A stretch of DNA of 64,000 bases from Triplophysa rosa (GCF_024868665.1 NC_079898.1:23111364-23175363), one strand, 5' to 3'. Positions 48,700 to 61,468 are shown, counted from the stretch's first letter. The notes: generated by a model from the letters alone, not told the origin. Made by a program: numbers and translations.

Positions 48700-49590
48700 G
48701 AGATATGCGCGCGCCCAGGAGTCAGAGCACAAAATACTAAACGAGTTCTCTTTCACGCCTTCTGTACACACAACTGATGTACTTGTTGCATCAAAGAGTA
48801 CAGAACAGTACTCTACTCTCAGCCAGTCTTGTCTCATTGTTCCAAGGTTACCACAGCGAGCAGGATGCAGTTCATGGCCTGACCTGATGGTAGAGCGGAG
48901 AATGGGAAGTGGGGACCTGACAAGAGCTGAGATGATAGAGCTGGATAAAGAAGGACGCGGTCTCTTGACATGTCTTCACCACAAAATTTCAAATGCTATT
49001 AGATTATTAATGATAATCTTAAACTATAATTTATTTTATTATTAAGTTTATTTATTTTATTTAGCCTTGTTGTGCAAGTTCTCTGGAGCTTGTGCAGAGG
49101 CAGCAGCTTTTGCCAGAGGGGAACTGGAATCCCCTGGTTGGGCCTGGGTTCTCCTGAGGTTTTTTTTCTCGATTAGAGTTTTGGGTTCCTCGCCACCGTT
49201 TGCATACTGTTTTTGCACTATCTGCCTGACCGGGGGGGCTGCTTTAGAATTTTAAAGTTTTACTTAATTAATATTGCATATAGGAATTTATAGTCTGTTA
49301 TATTTGACCTGTGCTTCTCTCTCCTTTATCCTAAATGTGTGCTCTCACTGAGCGTGTGTGTGTGTGTGTGTGTCTATGTCTATGTGTGTTAGTACGTGTG
49401 CATATTGTGTGTGTGGAGTGTTTTGTATGTGGGTGTGTCTGTCTTCTGTGTTTTCAACCTTTTCTTGTTTTTGCAGGTACAACTTTAATTATTTTGCTTA
49501 TAGTCAATATGTCTCATGTACAGCTGCTTTGTAACAATGAAAATTGTAAAAGCGCTTTATAAATAAAGTTGAGTTGAGTTGAGTTGAGTT
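48700..49590 (+). mobile_element. Retroposon 3' region with GTTGA tail
   Basis: Ends TGTAAAAGCGCTTTATAAAT then AAAGTTGAGTTGAGTTGAG, a pentamer-tailed end typical of fish non-LTR retroelements. It contains AACTGGAATCCCCTGGTTGG and the CTCCTGAGG(T)n block. No reverse transcriptase is visible. The left limit is uncertain. Confidence 0.55.
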
Positions 49591-51091
49591 CTTACGCTGA
49601 AACGGACATTTAAACACCAAATTACGTCAAAATTCCCTTACTAACAAGAATCCTTGTAAAGGTTTCGTGAACAAACAGTTTGGAAACAAAACATGTGTGT
49701 TACAGTGTAGTGCGCTAGCTCTTAAAGGGGCAGCTGCATAATAAAGATCTGTTTATAATGTTCATCAAACAACAAAGGTTGGGCCCAAAAACACTCACTG
49801 ATATTAAAGGAATTGTGTTCTCTTATATGAGTTGTTCACAACAAATAAAGGAAGAAAGTAGCTTTAAGAAAGATGTGCTTTAAATACTGTAAAGTGTTGT
49901 GAGAGAGTTTACAATAAACAATTAATTCATAAATGTATTCATTTCTAATTGATTTATTAATGTTTTAAACACATTTGAATGAAGTTTTAGTGATTCTTTT
50001 TTCTTACTTCACCCCATGACTAGGGGCTGGTGCCACCTCTCTCAAATGTTAGTCTAGATCCCTGAAAAACGAGCTTTTATTCTGGATGCAATAAATCGCA
50101 ATTAATCATTTGACATTTGCCCTGATATTAACACATTTCAATATTTGATTTTCAGGACATTTTTGTTTGCTGTTGTACATCAAACTATTTGGCCACTCAT
50201 TCTGAAGCAGAGCGAGTTGAGACCCGCTGTTCCATCGCTCAGCTTGCTCTCTACCTCCCTGACACACCTTCATTACTGATACACATTTACCGACAAACAG
50301 ACTTTATTAAGAAAAAATGTCAGTCAAACATGATTTGAATTTAGGGCAAGAAATTCCTCAGAGCCACATCTCAGATTCAGGTAAAGAGCGAAACCCCCTA
50401 AGGCCTAAACCCCAAGAATCGCCCCTGGCCCAAACAATAATCTTCACCCATCACTGTTATTTCAGAGCCTCTGAGACTCTTTTTTTCAGAGCTCCTTTCT
50501 ATCTTCAAAACACTCACCACTTTATACATTCCATTAAACTCTTAGTGTTGTTCTCCACATACTGTAGTCTGCCAGCATGCGTAGCATTTTCTTGGCCAAT
50601 TACACGGCTATGACTGCTGTAGGTTGGAAGATGATAGAAGGGGCGACAGGAGGAACGTGTTAACCTGTTTGGAAACGTTATTCTTGCCATTGTGTTTAGT
50701 GAAGCTAGTGGTTTACACATTACACACGTCACATTTAAAAAGAAGATTTTTAAATGAGAAGTCCAGGCCGGTTCCCTGAGAAACTCAGATATAATAATAA
50801 ACCACCCACATGGGCGGAAAGACACAACCTCCCGGGCCCTGCTGTTTGACCTCAATATTACACGTAAGAAAATCCACAGCCTGAGCAAAAGAACAGCTGG
50901 CATGTGAGCAGTGCAGAAACATATCTCTGTGAAATCAGGTACAGGCGAAGACACCCGTTCGAGTCTAAGAGCAAACAGCATCTCACTTCTGTGAGTGGGG
51001 GCGAGCAGAGGTCACTACATGATTGCTGCCCGTCAAAGTCACAGGACACATTCATGTACAGCTTACAGATCTGTCTGGCCAGTATGTGGAT
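49591..51091. other. Intron; nothing recognised
   Basis: An open frame of 155 codons on the minus strand (50,514-50,981) has no domain or conserved look. No feature is supported. Confidence 0.35.
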
Positions 51092-51215
51092 CACCCAAAA
51101 ATGAAAATTCACCCATTATTTATTCACCCTCATGGCATTGCAAGTGACACACAATGTTTCCCATTTTGTTCTTTATAGTGATGCATCATTTTTTGTGTGA
51201 ACTATTTCTTTAACT
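51092..51215. mobile_element. Short foldback remnant (AGTTCACCCAAAA family)
   Basis: GATCACCCAAAAATGAAAAT, TTATTCACCCTCATGGC and TTTTTTGTGTGAACTATTTC. Confidence 0.6.
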
Positions 51216-51546
51216 CGGTTGCAGTTCTAAGGGAGAAACACACACACGCTAGATGCAAACATACATCAAATGGGTGCACAGGAGGGAAATGGCTTCTCTG
51301 AATCACATCTTCACTGCACACTGGAGAAAATCAAATGCTATTAAGAGGGAACTTGCACCAGGCACTGCAGAGACTCCAGCGACAAATGTGCTCTCCATGC
51401 ACACACACACACATTACACCAAATCCTGGACCGATTTTCAAAACCTTTTCACACCTATAACCAGGTGGGAGCTTTTGCTCTATAGCTCTTCCCTTCCCCA
51501 ACCACCTGTCTAATGGATGACATCATTATGTTGTTTAAAGACTTGA

Positions 51547-51768
51547 ACCCACCTTAAAGGTAGTTCACCCAAAAATAATAATTCACCCTCATGTGCTTTA
51601 AAACCTGCATATGACTCTTTCTCCTGTGGAACACAAAAGAAGATATTTTGAGAAATATCCTCTTTTGTGTTCTGCAGATGAAATGCAGAACGTCATACAG
51701 GTTTGGCCTGACATGAGGATGGGCGAATGATGAGAGAATTTTTGGATCAACCATCCCTTCAAACCATA
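51547..51768. mobile_element. Short foldback element (AGTTCACCCAAAA family)
   Basis: GGTAGTTCACCCAAAAAT at the left; AAGAAGATATTTTGAGAAAT and GTCATACAGGTTTGGCCTGA inside; degraded right end GGATCAACCATCCCTTC. Confidence 0.7.
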
Positions 51769-52577
51769 ATTACTACATCAAGTAACCATCTAAGCTCAGG
51801 ACACCTTGGCGACCGCATCACAATGCCCTGGCAACCATCTAGAACGCTTTAGCATTGTTTGTGGCATGGACAAGCATCACTCACATTTTCTCCAGAAAAC
51901 CTAAAACCTAGTTATGATTCTGTTCTGCCAACTCGACTGATGTGCCGTCTGCCAGCAAGGGAAGTTGGTGCTCTGCCAATCAGTTTCAAAAGGAGAAAAT
52001 CCTTGATAGGACATTGTTGTTGTTTGACAAGGAAAGCAGGTCCAATTTAAACTGAAAGAACGGGATGCTTATTTGAATTTAGAAATGTGCTATCATCCTG
52101 CTGCTGGGTGTGTGTGGTTGTATTGCGTTTAGATGCCTCGTGAGGCTGAGCTCTATTAAAGAACGTCCGAAGCACGCGTGTTCGGGTGTGTGGGTTAGAA
52201 CTGCAGGAAGGTTATGAAATCTAGCCAAATCGATTGGGGGAGAAAACGAATTTGATGTGAAAATCCCAGGACGTCACGTTACCCTATCGATGAAAATCTT
52301 TGTTCTTCATCTGCTTTTTCGGAAGAGTTGCACTGTCAGAAAATCATTACGGAGCGGGGTCGACTAACCGGATTTAGCGTTCAATCATTCAGGACAACTG
52401 GAAGCGATCACATACAACTCAATCAAAGAAAATGAGATCATATTCAAATGGCACCAGAGAACTCTCAGGGATAAAAAAATCATCAAATTTAATATATCAA
52501 ATGTTTCTTCAGGACAGCAATGAGATCAAAATGGTAGCTAATGGAAACTTTTGCTTGAAAGATTAGTTGAAAAATAA
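51769..52577. other. Intron; nothing recognised
   Basis: No supportable feature. Confidence 0.3.
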
Positions 52578-52692
52578 TTAAAGGGGTCAAATGACAGGGC
52601 TAAAACTAAAAAAATTATCATTTGTTTTAGATGTAATGCAATGTGTAAACACGATTTAGGGTCAAAAACGCTGTATTTTCCACATACCGTGC

Positions 52693-53304
52693 TGTCGCGG
52701 CAATTGCAGGCAGGCGGTGGTGAAGGGGTTAACAAGACTTTATTGACAAAACAAAACACCCTCGATGGGGGAAAACTAAACTAAGAATATATAAAACAAA
52801 GACTTCCCACGTGGGGGCAAAACGAAAAGACAGGAACAACAAATAAACTAACTATAAAACACGACACAACATCTTACCAAGACACAGAAGGGAAACAAAG
52901 GCAGGGCAAGGTAAATGACAAACACGTAATCCACAGGCAAGGTAAGGTAAGGACTCAGGAACACGAGCAAACACGAAGACTTCTACAAACAGGTAAGTAC
53001 AAAGCACATCAGTACAAGTACAACGAACGAGCACAGGATATTATATAGGGTATTATATATTAACACGAGGGTATTATATAGGGAAACAGACAAAGGAAGA
53101 TAACGAGGGGCAGGTGAGGAACATGAGACACGGCAGGAAAGCAATACGGGAAACTAGAGGGGCTGGGCCAATGACGAGACACGAGAAAGCACATGGCATG
53201 TCAATGGTAAACAAACCATGACTTTCTCACACTAAACATAAGGGATCTGTCACGATCCTGCCACAAGACTAGAAAATCATGAACAAGAAGGCAGGACCAT
53301 GACA
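52693..53304 (-). mobile_element. Solo LTR inserted in the TTAA element
   Basis: Starts TGTCGCGG and ends CATGACA on the plus strand, flanked by CCGTGC at 52,687-52,692 and 53,305-53,310. Read on the minus strand it has the same layout as the LTR at 20,359: TGTCATGGTCCTGCC at the start, GTCAATAAAGTCTTGTTAAC near the end (AATAAA signal). The two copies are diverged members of one family in opposite orientations. Confidence 0.75.
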
Positions 53305-53889
53305 CCGTGCATGTTTGTATCTCCTCTTTGCCCCGACTCTCTGAAACGCGCTGATTTTTTACAAAGCTCATCACTCTGAAAAGCGAGGTGTGCTATGATT
53401 GGCCAGTTAACCAGTGCGTAGTGATTGGTCGAACACTGCAAGCGTGTGATGGAAATGTAACGCCTCTTACCATATTCGGAACATCATGTTCCCAAGCAAT
53501 TGTACTGACAGGTGATAAAATGTCATCGGTACTTCCTTATATCAATTCGAGCTCGACTCGAACTCAAACGCGAGATGTAAAGGATTGGTAAGGTTTTTAA
53601 AAAATATATTATGTTACATAGTTAAAAACTATAGCTAACTGTTTTACCTTTTATATATGACAATATAAAGATTTGCCGTTAGTGATCAACCAGTGTTACG
53701 CCAGGTCTCGTCGCGACTCAACAAAGACAATAAACCCCATTATAAACACAACATTTGTTGCCTCTAGATGGAACATAATTACTGATTATTAGGACTTATG
53801 TTGTCTTTTTTCACGTCGCGTGCATGTCTGCATTTGCAGATCACACAAAGAAACAAAATGCGCTACAAACACGACAAACTCAACTCGCG

Positions 53890-54180
53890 TTAGTCCGTAA
53901 CAAAGTCTTTTACTATGAGCGAATCTGAAGCGCCAGACTGTCCTTGCGAAGTTGAAATGGTTGGAATTGGCTCACTTTTTAACCAAAGCTTTCGTGCACA
54001 GCCGGCCTTGATCTCTCCCAGGTTCATGAAGCAATCATCTGTGAAATGCGCTGCACACACTTGAATATTCGGATTGTACTGTTCTGGAACAGTATTGTAA
54101 ATAAAATGTAACCATTCGTTTTTAGTTGTCTCATCTTTTGGAAGGGCAAACAAAGAGGCTTTCTTTTCGCAACGAAACAC
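53890..54180 (-). pseudogene. THAP-like zinc-finger fragment carried by a transposon
   Basis: About 96 codons. FRCEKKASLFALPKDET at the start, NEWLHFIYNTVPEQ, and VCAAHFTDDCF with the Cys-x2-His pair typical of the C2CH THAP finger; the second half is serine-rich. THAP fingers bind DNA and are found at the N-terminus of P-element-type transposases and in domesticated host proteins. The N-terminal Cys pair is incomplete (only one Cys seen near residue 4), so an upstream exon or decay is likely. The frame lies wholly inside the TTAA-flanked element. I infer it is transposon-derived rather than a host gene. Confidence 0.55.
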
Positions 54181-54499
54181 ACAGCGTCTCCGCGACCTGG
54201 CTACGGCGGCGACGACACAATGAGATTTACGAGTACACCCACCTTACTTGCGGCGGTCTTAGTCGAGTCATACCACGAAATGACGTACATTCGCCAGGGT
54301 GTGGTTACACGAGGCGTTTCAGGCAGGTCTGGGTGAGCATTCGCTTTTAGATAGAATGCATCTTTTGTTCCCACACTTTCATTTTTGCAATTTTACTTGT
54401 CTAATACATGCATGGGCAACTTATAACACACCAAAGACACAGAAAAACACGTGTTCGTGCCATATGACCCCTTTAAGTAAAAAATGACACTGTCATTTA

Positions 54500-54580
54500 C
54501 TCATCCTGTAGCTTAACTATATAGGTTACGGGTTTGAATCCCAGGGTATGCATGATTAAATGTAGTTTGAATGCATGTTG
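54500..54580 (+). mobile_element. Degenerate tRNA-like SINE head
   Basis: CCTGTAGCTTAACTATATAGG then GGGTTTGAATCCCAGGG, the latter a good Pol III B box. The rest is decayed. Confidence 0.45.
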
Positions 54581-54681
54581 GGTAAAACGTGTCTGAAATA
54601 AGAATCATCTGAATACATCTGATCAAAAGAAATCTCAACGATGTCTCAAACTGTGGTCAGGTATGCCAAGTAATAGGTAGA

Positions 54682-55220
54682 CAGGGCTGTACGTTAAACA
54701 TAAACCTTTTTTGGATCATATCACTGGTGCTACAAAGGTTTAAAGTTTTGTAGCACAGGCCAAAATGTTGTAGCACAAGTATAAATGTCTGTTGTCATTA
54801 AAAAATTATAATAAAATAAACTTTCAGAGCAACTCTGGAGATGAAGTTCATGTGTTCATATCCTCATACAGTGCAGACGAGGACAAATCCACGAGTGTCA
54901 TGCGTGTAGCATGTTAAACTGTGTAGTTCATTCACTCAGACACGCAGAACAGCCAGATGACATATTTAAATAACAGGATTCCACGTCCGCGAGTCCGCAT
55001 CTACTTATACTGTATGGACTCAATGCAGCTGGAAAACTCGGAAAATAGACTAAAACTAAGTAAAATATCGGCACAAACAAGCACAATGAGAAACGCACTT
55101 CCCACAAACATGCAGCTCTGTCTGACAAACTGCATCGCATCGCTGGCTAATTTATACTTAGCACAGACCGATTTTTCCATGGCACGTGCGACCGACATAT
55201 ATGTGGCACTGTATAGCCCT
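54682..55220. mobile_element. hAT-like non-autonomous element
   Basis: Ends CAGGGCTGTAC and GTATAGCCCT(G) are inverted, with GGTAGA on both sides as a possible duplication. The interior is non-coding. hAT is inferred from the CAGGGNTGTAC-type end. Confidence 0.5.
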
Positions 55221-55712
55221 GGTAGATTTCAATACGTTTTCATCATTTTTTTCCAAAAACAAAATATCTAAGCTATTTGATTCACATTCATTTTAAAGTT
55301 CAATACTCTTACTGTATTTCTTTAAATTCTTCAGGGGAAAAAACAAGTCCATCCTTTAAAGGAACATGAGTAACATCTGAGCAACTTTCAAAACTAAGTG
55401 AGCAAAAAATGGTGTCATGATAAGATCTCCACCAAAATACTGTACACTTTGCTCTGAGTCTAACACTTAAATCCAGCAAAACCTCAGAGATCTTTTACAA
55501 GTCATTACACTTCTGGAAATGTCAGACTGTAAGACTTTCTCCTCTCTCTTATACACAATGATTTGGGACTTACTCCTTAAAGTTCCAGAGTTAAATACAT
55601 CAGGAGAGGGTAATCTTATTTTGAGCTGGAAAGCTCCACTGGGAGTTGTGTAGTACCGTCTCCTCAGACGCCTGGAGGACCTGGGGCTCATTTAAGAGTG
55701 ATGGCTCCTTAA

Positions 55713-55714
55713 TG

Positions 55715-55750
<36 letters not shown>
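55713..55750 (+). repeat. GT microsatellite
   Basis: Nearly pure GT run with one CG interruption. Confidence 0.9.
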
Positions 55751-55754
<4 letters not shown>

Positions 55755-55755
55755 T

Positions 55756-56400
55756 TAGTGATGCGCGGGTCGTCTCATAACCTGCGGGCCCCGTGGGTAA
55801 CCCGTGGGTCAGGTTGGGGCAGGTAAAGAAATTGTTACTTTATTTGCGGGGCGAGTCATTAAAAACAAAATAAAAAGAACCATGTATGTTGCGTGCAATT
55901 CCCTATAACCTACATTAAATATTTGGGAATCTATATTTTCAGATTTTATTAGGTTCTTTGATAAGGTTACTTGCATGATGTCCCCAAACCTTTGGCCTCA
56001 CTGCACGAAAGCGCCAAGCAGCTCCCGCCGCCAGCCACAACAACAAAACAAACGGAGAAAGATGAAGATGGAAGACGAGGTGCGGGAGAAATTAAGGTCT
56101 GGAATTTACATCATTAAAAGAAAAGAAGGTCAAGCTGCTAAATCTAATGTTTGGAGCCGGTTCTCAGAAATAGTTGCAGCAGGAGACAACAGCAGTATCG
56201 GCTACGTGAAGTGCAAGTTTCTATGGTTCATAAGCGTATATTGTTGCCAGTTCACAGGGCGATGTAATCTAATGGCTGTTTCCAAGTACTTTTAGGCTGA
56301 AATTAAAGCCTGTTTTCATTTACATTACAATGCCTAGTACGTCTATTTAATGGTCGCGGGTGCGGGGCGGGTTGTAAAAATAGATACAGTGGTGCGGGGC
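55756..56400 (+). mobile_element. Internally deleted hAT-like transposon with BED-finger start
   Basis: Both ends are rich in GCGGGT/GGGGCGGGT words (TAGTGATGCGCGGGTCGT; GGTGCGGGGCCGG). Between them, about 56,065-56,222, a frame reads KMEDEVREKLRSGIYIIKRK, KSNVWSRFSEIVAAGDNSS and GYVKCKF: the beginning of a hAT N-terminal BED-type zinc finger (W and F positions, then the first Cys). The frame ends soon after the first Cys, and no catalytic region is present. Confidence 0.55.
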
Positions 56401-56445
56401 CGGCCCTATAATTTCATAAAAGCAGGAAAAAACACAGACCCACTA

Positions 56446-56478
<33 letters not shown>

Positions 56479-56533
56479 CGTGCGTGTGCGTGCGTGTGTG
56501 CGTGTGTGTGTGTGTGTGTGCGTGCGTGCGTGT
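56446..56533 (+). repeat. GT/GC microsatellite
   Basis: Alternating GT with CGCGCG and GCGTGC interruptions: a long alternating purine-pyrimidine tract able to adopt Z-DNA. Confidence 0.9.
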
Positions 56534-57837
56534 GGGGGGGTGAAGGCTGGAAAAAGTGTAAAATCATTATTGAAATTGTGTAGCAAATATTCAACATTGC
56601 CTCCACTATATACAATTACCTAACTGGAGATAAGTGCAGTAATTATTAGGACTGCTCAGGAAAGAAGCCGGAAAAGCACAAAAAAGAAAGAAACAATTCA
56701 CAAACAAGCTTTTCAATCAGTTTTTCTAAACAGCAATGAGAATAAATGGAGAGCAATAGTAGACTTTTGCTTGTGTCTCTTGAAAAAAGCCTCATGTTTG
56801 TGACATTGTGCTCAATGTACAAAAAAAACATTTTTTTCACTTTTTTTCAAAATCAAATTATTGGGTTTTTTTCAGGAATTAAGCATTTAAGACAGAAGTT
56901 GATATGCTAGTGATCAGCTAAAGCAAAATGTTAAATGTACCTTATGTGTAAGCGGCTTTTGATAAAAATGTCTGCAAAACAAATGTAAATGTCTATTAAA
57001 ACAATTATTAAGTGTATGAAGTCGCATATTTTCAGTAAAAACAGCTTCTGAGCAGTTAAACTTTCCTCTGGTGCTGTCGGTCATAAACATACGATTTAAT
57101 GATTGAGTGAATCTCATAAAGTCTGTTAAACACATGGCTAAGTTTCATTTCACCCCAAAATAATATATATATATATTATACATGTAATGAACATGAATCC
57201 TATTTAAGAATCATTAACTTTATTAACTATTAATGTATTTCAATATAAGCGACTGTATCACTGTAATATGAACCTATAGGCAATTACCACTACGAATAAC
57301 AGGAATTAGCCAACATTAACTAACAAAAATACTATTAATCCCCTGACAACAGTAATGTAATGAGAGGGGTATACCTAATTGTCACAAAGAATAAAATAGA
57401 ATAAAACACACACAAAAAAACTACAGGTCCGAGTGCATGCTTCTTTCTTTTGGAGTGAAATTTAAGCAGGACATGTTTTCATAAGATTAGCATTTCATCT
57501 TGGCATAAAAACAAAAGCTCTTTTGGCAATGAACAAGTCACAATAAGAAACAAGCAGAAAATATATGATCGCTATTGTGAGTGAATATTCATAGAGAAGA
57601 CGGACATTAAGAGAGTAAGTCACAGATGATTCACCTCAGGGGAAAAGAGAGAGAGAGCCAGAGGCAGAGGGAAAAGATAATGACAAATGCGTTTGTGAAA
57701 AGGCCTTCGGGCTTTGTTGTGTATCATCTGTCATATGACATTAGAAATCCTGACCTTACCGTCACACTGACCTACTAATGAGAGCAGGTAAAAACAGACA
57801 TTACCATAACACACAGCGTGCGCGTGCATAAGTAAAC
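56534..57837. other. Intron; only a LINE/SINE tail remnant
   Basis: At 56,945-56,990 GTAAGCGGCTTTTGATAAAA then TGTCTGC is a worn fish retroposon tail. The rest is unassigned. Confidence 0.4.
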
Positions 57838-58150
57838 AATTCCGTTTCTCAATTCCAAGAATGCAAAGAACGGTTCTTGTGGAGACCGGTCTTGCGAGGC
57901 GGCCTCGGAAGAACGAACTTGGATGGACGCGCCGCAGTGACTTCTGGGACTTCAAGCGGATTCCATAGGCACGCAAAGCTGCATACGGTGCATCCTTGAT
58001 ATCGAGAACACATCTGGGTACTTTCGTGTGTTCTCTGTTCTTGTGTTCTTGAGTATTGGAACCGGACTTTGACGGTTATGGATGACGTAGAGTGAGAACA
58101 CGAGGACACAAGACCGCTGAAGAAGAACGCATATTGAGAAACGGCCCTTA
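57838..58150. mobile_element. Short inverted-repeat element (CCGTTTCTCAAT family)
   Basis: CCGTTTCTCAATTCCAAGAA at the left and CATATTGAGAAACGGCCCTT at the right. The interior has inverted TTCTTGTG.../...GAACACAAGA blocks. About 310 bp, non-coding. Confidence 0.7.
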
Positions 58151-60944
58151 ACACCTGAATGAGTTTCCTTAGAAACATCACGCTTGAACTCGACTAATGA
58201 AATCTAACCTTAGGAATAGAAAATATGTTTTCATGCCAGCATCAGTGCCATGTCACAAAGTCCTCTTGCATTCAATTATGAGCTAAATGTCAGTCACACC
58301 ATCCGTCCGTCCAAAAGACGACTGAAACGCAGAACAGACCAATAGTGCTGGATTTAAGTGAGCATCTGCGAAGAAAGCAGTGGTCAGGAAGTGCACGAAA
58401 AACATTGAAACGCAACGTCTTCTGTAACTCTTGGTGAGACAAATTAATACAGTCTGCCAAAGCATATAAAGTCAACATTGGCTCTGTCCCAAATCCTAGC
58501 GTGCTGCCTTGCTGTCTGCAGTCAATTGATTTTAAGGGTTTGCCATTAGCATGTTGCAAAGCTAAAGTCGTGACTTTCCAATAAGGATAAAATACATAGC
58601 ACACAAATATTGAATAAAATAACCCACATACTGTAAATTAGCTAAACCATTTTATACAAAAATGTTACTGCTCAGAAATATCTCAGACTCAGAAAAGTTT
58701 CAATTTTCTCTAAATTTAATCTCAAACAATTCACCTGTAATTTTTCTTTCTTTCTTATGGGCTTGCAGCTCACCATGTTTTGGAACAAAGTCATTGACAA
58801 GAATGATTTAAGAACGACACAATAAGTAGCTACTCAATCAACAGATGGATGGGCTTTGATCTCAGTTCGATCGAGCGGAGCTTGTTTTTCATTTGTTTTG
58901 GGGAGACGGTTTTAATTTTGGGAGGCTGTGCAGGTCTAATAGAGGATGATTAGAGAGGACAGAGCGAATCAGTCAGTCCTGAGACACTCTAATGAAAGTA
59001 AAGATCTACAACACAGGCCAATATCTACAGCTCACTTCAAAGGGGATCTGAGAAAAACAATCAGTTCAACGATCACGAACAACTGAAGATAGAGAGAAAA
59101 AACCAAAGGGACAGTACATTGGTGAATAAATTGAAGTGACGTTAGTTCCTGCTGGGAAACGCTGGAACATCAATGCTCTAAAATCTCTCTTCAAAAAACT
59201 GTACATTACAATAAAGCAGACAGACAAATTGGTTGTTGAAAGACCACGGATGCATCGCAGCCGGTGAGGACAAGGTGCAACATGGAGTCCATGCATCTAA
59301 AAATATAATAAAACATAATAAATACATGAAAAGTGTATTTGCAAAAACAGGTGAAACATTTTCTAAACTCATGTTTTTATTATTTTATCGTGTTTTTATT
59401 GTGTTTTATTGTGTTAGTTAGCTGTATTTGGTTTAGTTATTATAACTTAATCAAAACAACCCAACTGCATTTTGTTATTACTTGGAATGCACAATTAAAA
59501 AGAACTCTTCATATACAGTATATGGTTGACTAACACTATTCATATTCATATGCATTATTTTGGTTTTATCTTAATATTGTTATGATATGTTGGCCTAGTA
59601 GTATTTATTAATCGTTTTTATTAACAGGGTTTCACAAAAGTTTTAAAAGGAAAAAGCTTCAAACACATCCGTTCAAAGCAAATGATTTGAAGAAGTTAAA
59701 ACTCAACCGAACAAACCATATTTAGCAACCAAACAGAAAAATTCTACTGCAGCATTTTTAGTCAAAACTTACAATATATAACCAAAAATATTGCATGCAA
59801 TTTAATTATTCAACATTATAATTATTTTTATTGTGGTAGGTGTCACTCAGAATTAACTTGGCTGAAGATATGTGAGGGTTGCATCATTAAAAGAAAGCAT
59901 TTATTGCGCTTATACTGCTACTGTATTCAGATAGAAATCTAGTCCTCCTTTGACATTACAACAAGATTTGCATTCAGGAGCCCAGAACCCCTTAAATAAA
60001 TTCAAGCACGAGCTTCACAAAGGAACAGAAATAACAACAGCGCATGTGGAGAGAGATGTTCTCTTGCTAACAGAGAGATATCAATCAGACCTTCATCCAA
60101 AAGCTGTCAGGGACCACCGAGCACACGCACACACTACACCACGAAGTGACTTCACAGTGTATTCAACCTTAAGTCCGGCTTTGAAACTTTAGTGAGGATT
60201 CAAAACAAGGAGTGAATATCCTTAGTATAGAACTTGGCATAGTGTACACTGATCTATCACTTCACAAGAAGTGGACAAAGAAATTTACCCAGTAGTCATT
60301 GCACACAACATTTGCAGAATATAAACTAAAATAAGTTTAAATTCTGACTACAAACCTTTCAAGGTTTCAAGCCCTGAATGTACGGTCTAGGTTTATTCGC
60401 AATAACAACCAGCTCACTTTCGTCAATACCGTCGCTGTATATAAAGTACACATGCAGATTCTTATTTATATTCCATTCATATTTACAAACATATGTTGTG
60501 TCATCATACATGAAACCAATAATCTGAGCAACTCAAGTACAGTTCACGTTTTGTATTCCAAATGAATCAATTTCATTTCTCGACAGAGCTTCAGAAATCC
60601 CTTGGTGACCATGTAGGGAGCAGTGAACACTCATAGGGACCCTGTAAATTAGAATGCATCTTGTTTCATGCTGTCTTTAATTACATCCAGCTGACACACA
60701 CACAGACACACATGCAGTAGAGTTACAGAAACAGCATTTGGTTACTAATGCAGGTCTCTAGTTCACGGGGATGAAGGCTGAATTCTAAAGCAACATCTGA
60801 ATATTTACTATCAGTTGTGCTGACAGACTGATCAAAACACAAGCAGAGGTTGTGATAGGAATGGAATACTAGCGTACAGCCCTTACTATTCTAAAAAAAA
60901 ATTGCATTTGAAACAAAAGCAAACCGCATCCTTTTGGAAGTCTG
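58151..60944. other. Intron; nothing recognised
   Basis: Long AT-rich stretch. Both strands were examined for the missing pcdh15 5' exons and none could be found. Confidence 0.35.
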
Positions 60945-61123
60945 ACACCGTGTCTACACCGGATGCGACCGTCGCGACGCGACACGACACATTAGAAACG
61001 CATTAGAACCCATTATAATTTTACATTTTGTCCACACTGGATGCGGTGTGGCGCGACAAGCCCATTAACAAGCAGGTTGTCATGACGCGTCGCGGCTGTC
61101 GCGTCCGGTGTAGACACGGTGTG
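60945..61123. mobile_element. GC-rich foldback element, about 180 bp
   Basis: ACACCGTGTCTACACCGGAT then GCGACCGTCGCGACGCG at the left is mirrored by CGCGTCGCGGCTGTCGCG then TCCGGTGTAGACACGGTGT at the right: inverted arms of about 37 bp with few mismatches. CpG-dense in an AT-rich setting; non-coding. Confidence 0.8.
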
Positions 61124-61468
61124 AGCCTGAAACGTCACACACACAGACCGTTGGCTAAACGTCTGATGCATAAGGCACAGTTTTTCTGGAAACACTTCAG
61201 CACGTTCGAAGTCGAAGTCTGATTGGTTGTATTTCACAGGATTTCTGGGAGACGTGCGTGTCGCGTGTACATTTTTAATTCAAATGTGTATAAAAAAAAT
61301 GCATGAACCGTATAAACTTCAGCAGCACATGGTTTTATTTTGGAGTTTACATTTTTTAAAGGACATTTTCCCTAAATTTTAAATATGTAATGATTTATTC
61401 CATAAATTAATGAATAACGAGAACAACAATAATTATGTTAATAATATGTTAATAATAGTCTAGAAGAG

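Larger units (their letters stand above)
52578..54476. mobile_element. TTAA-flanked DNA element with THAP-like fragment
   Basis: Left end TTAAAGGGGTCAAATGACA and right end CATATGACCCCTTTAA are inverted, each bounded by TTAA. It contains a THAP-like reading frame on the minus strand (53,890-54,180) and a solo LTR inserted at 52,693-53,304. Without the LTR the element is about 1.28 kb. TTAA targets are used by piggyBac- and Kolobok-type elements; the superfamily is not settled here. Confidence 0.65.

Noticed and set aside
50514..50981. 155-codon minus-strand open frame
   Set aside because: No domain, no conserved motif, no splice context and irregular composition; a chance frame.
54513..54550. 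Possible tRNA gene with a good B box
   Set aside because: No acceptor stem or anticodon arm can be drawn; a decayed SINE head.
56350..56583. Frame with Cys-Val and Ala-Arg repeats
   Set aside because: Translation of the GT/GC microsatellite.
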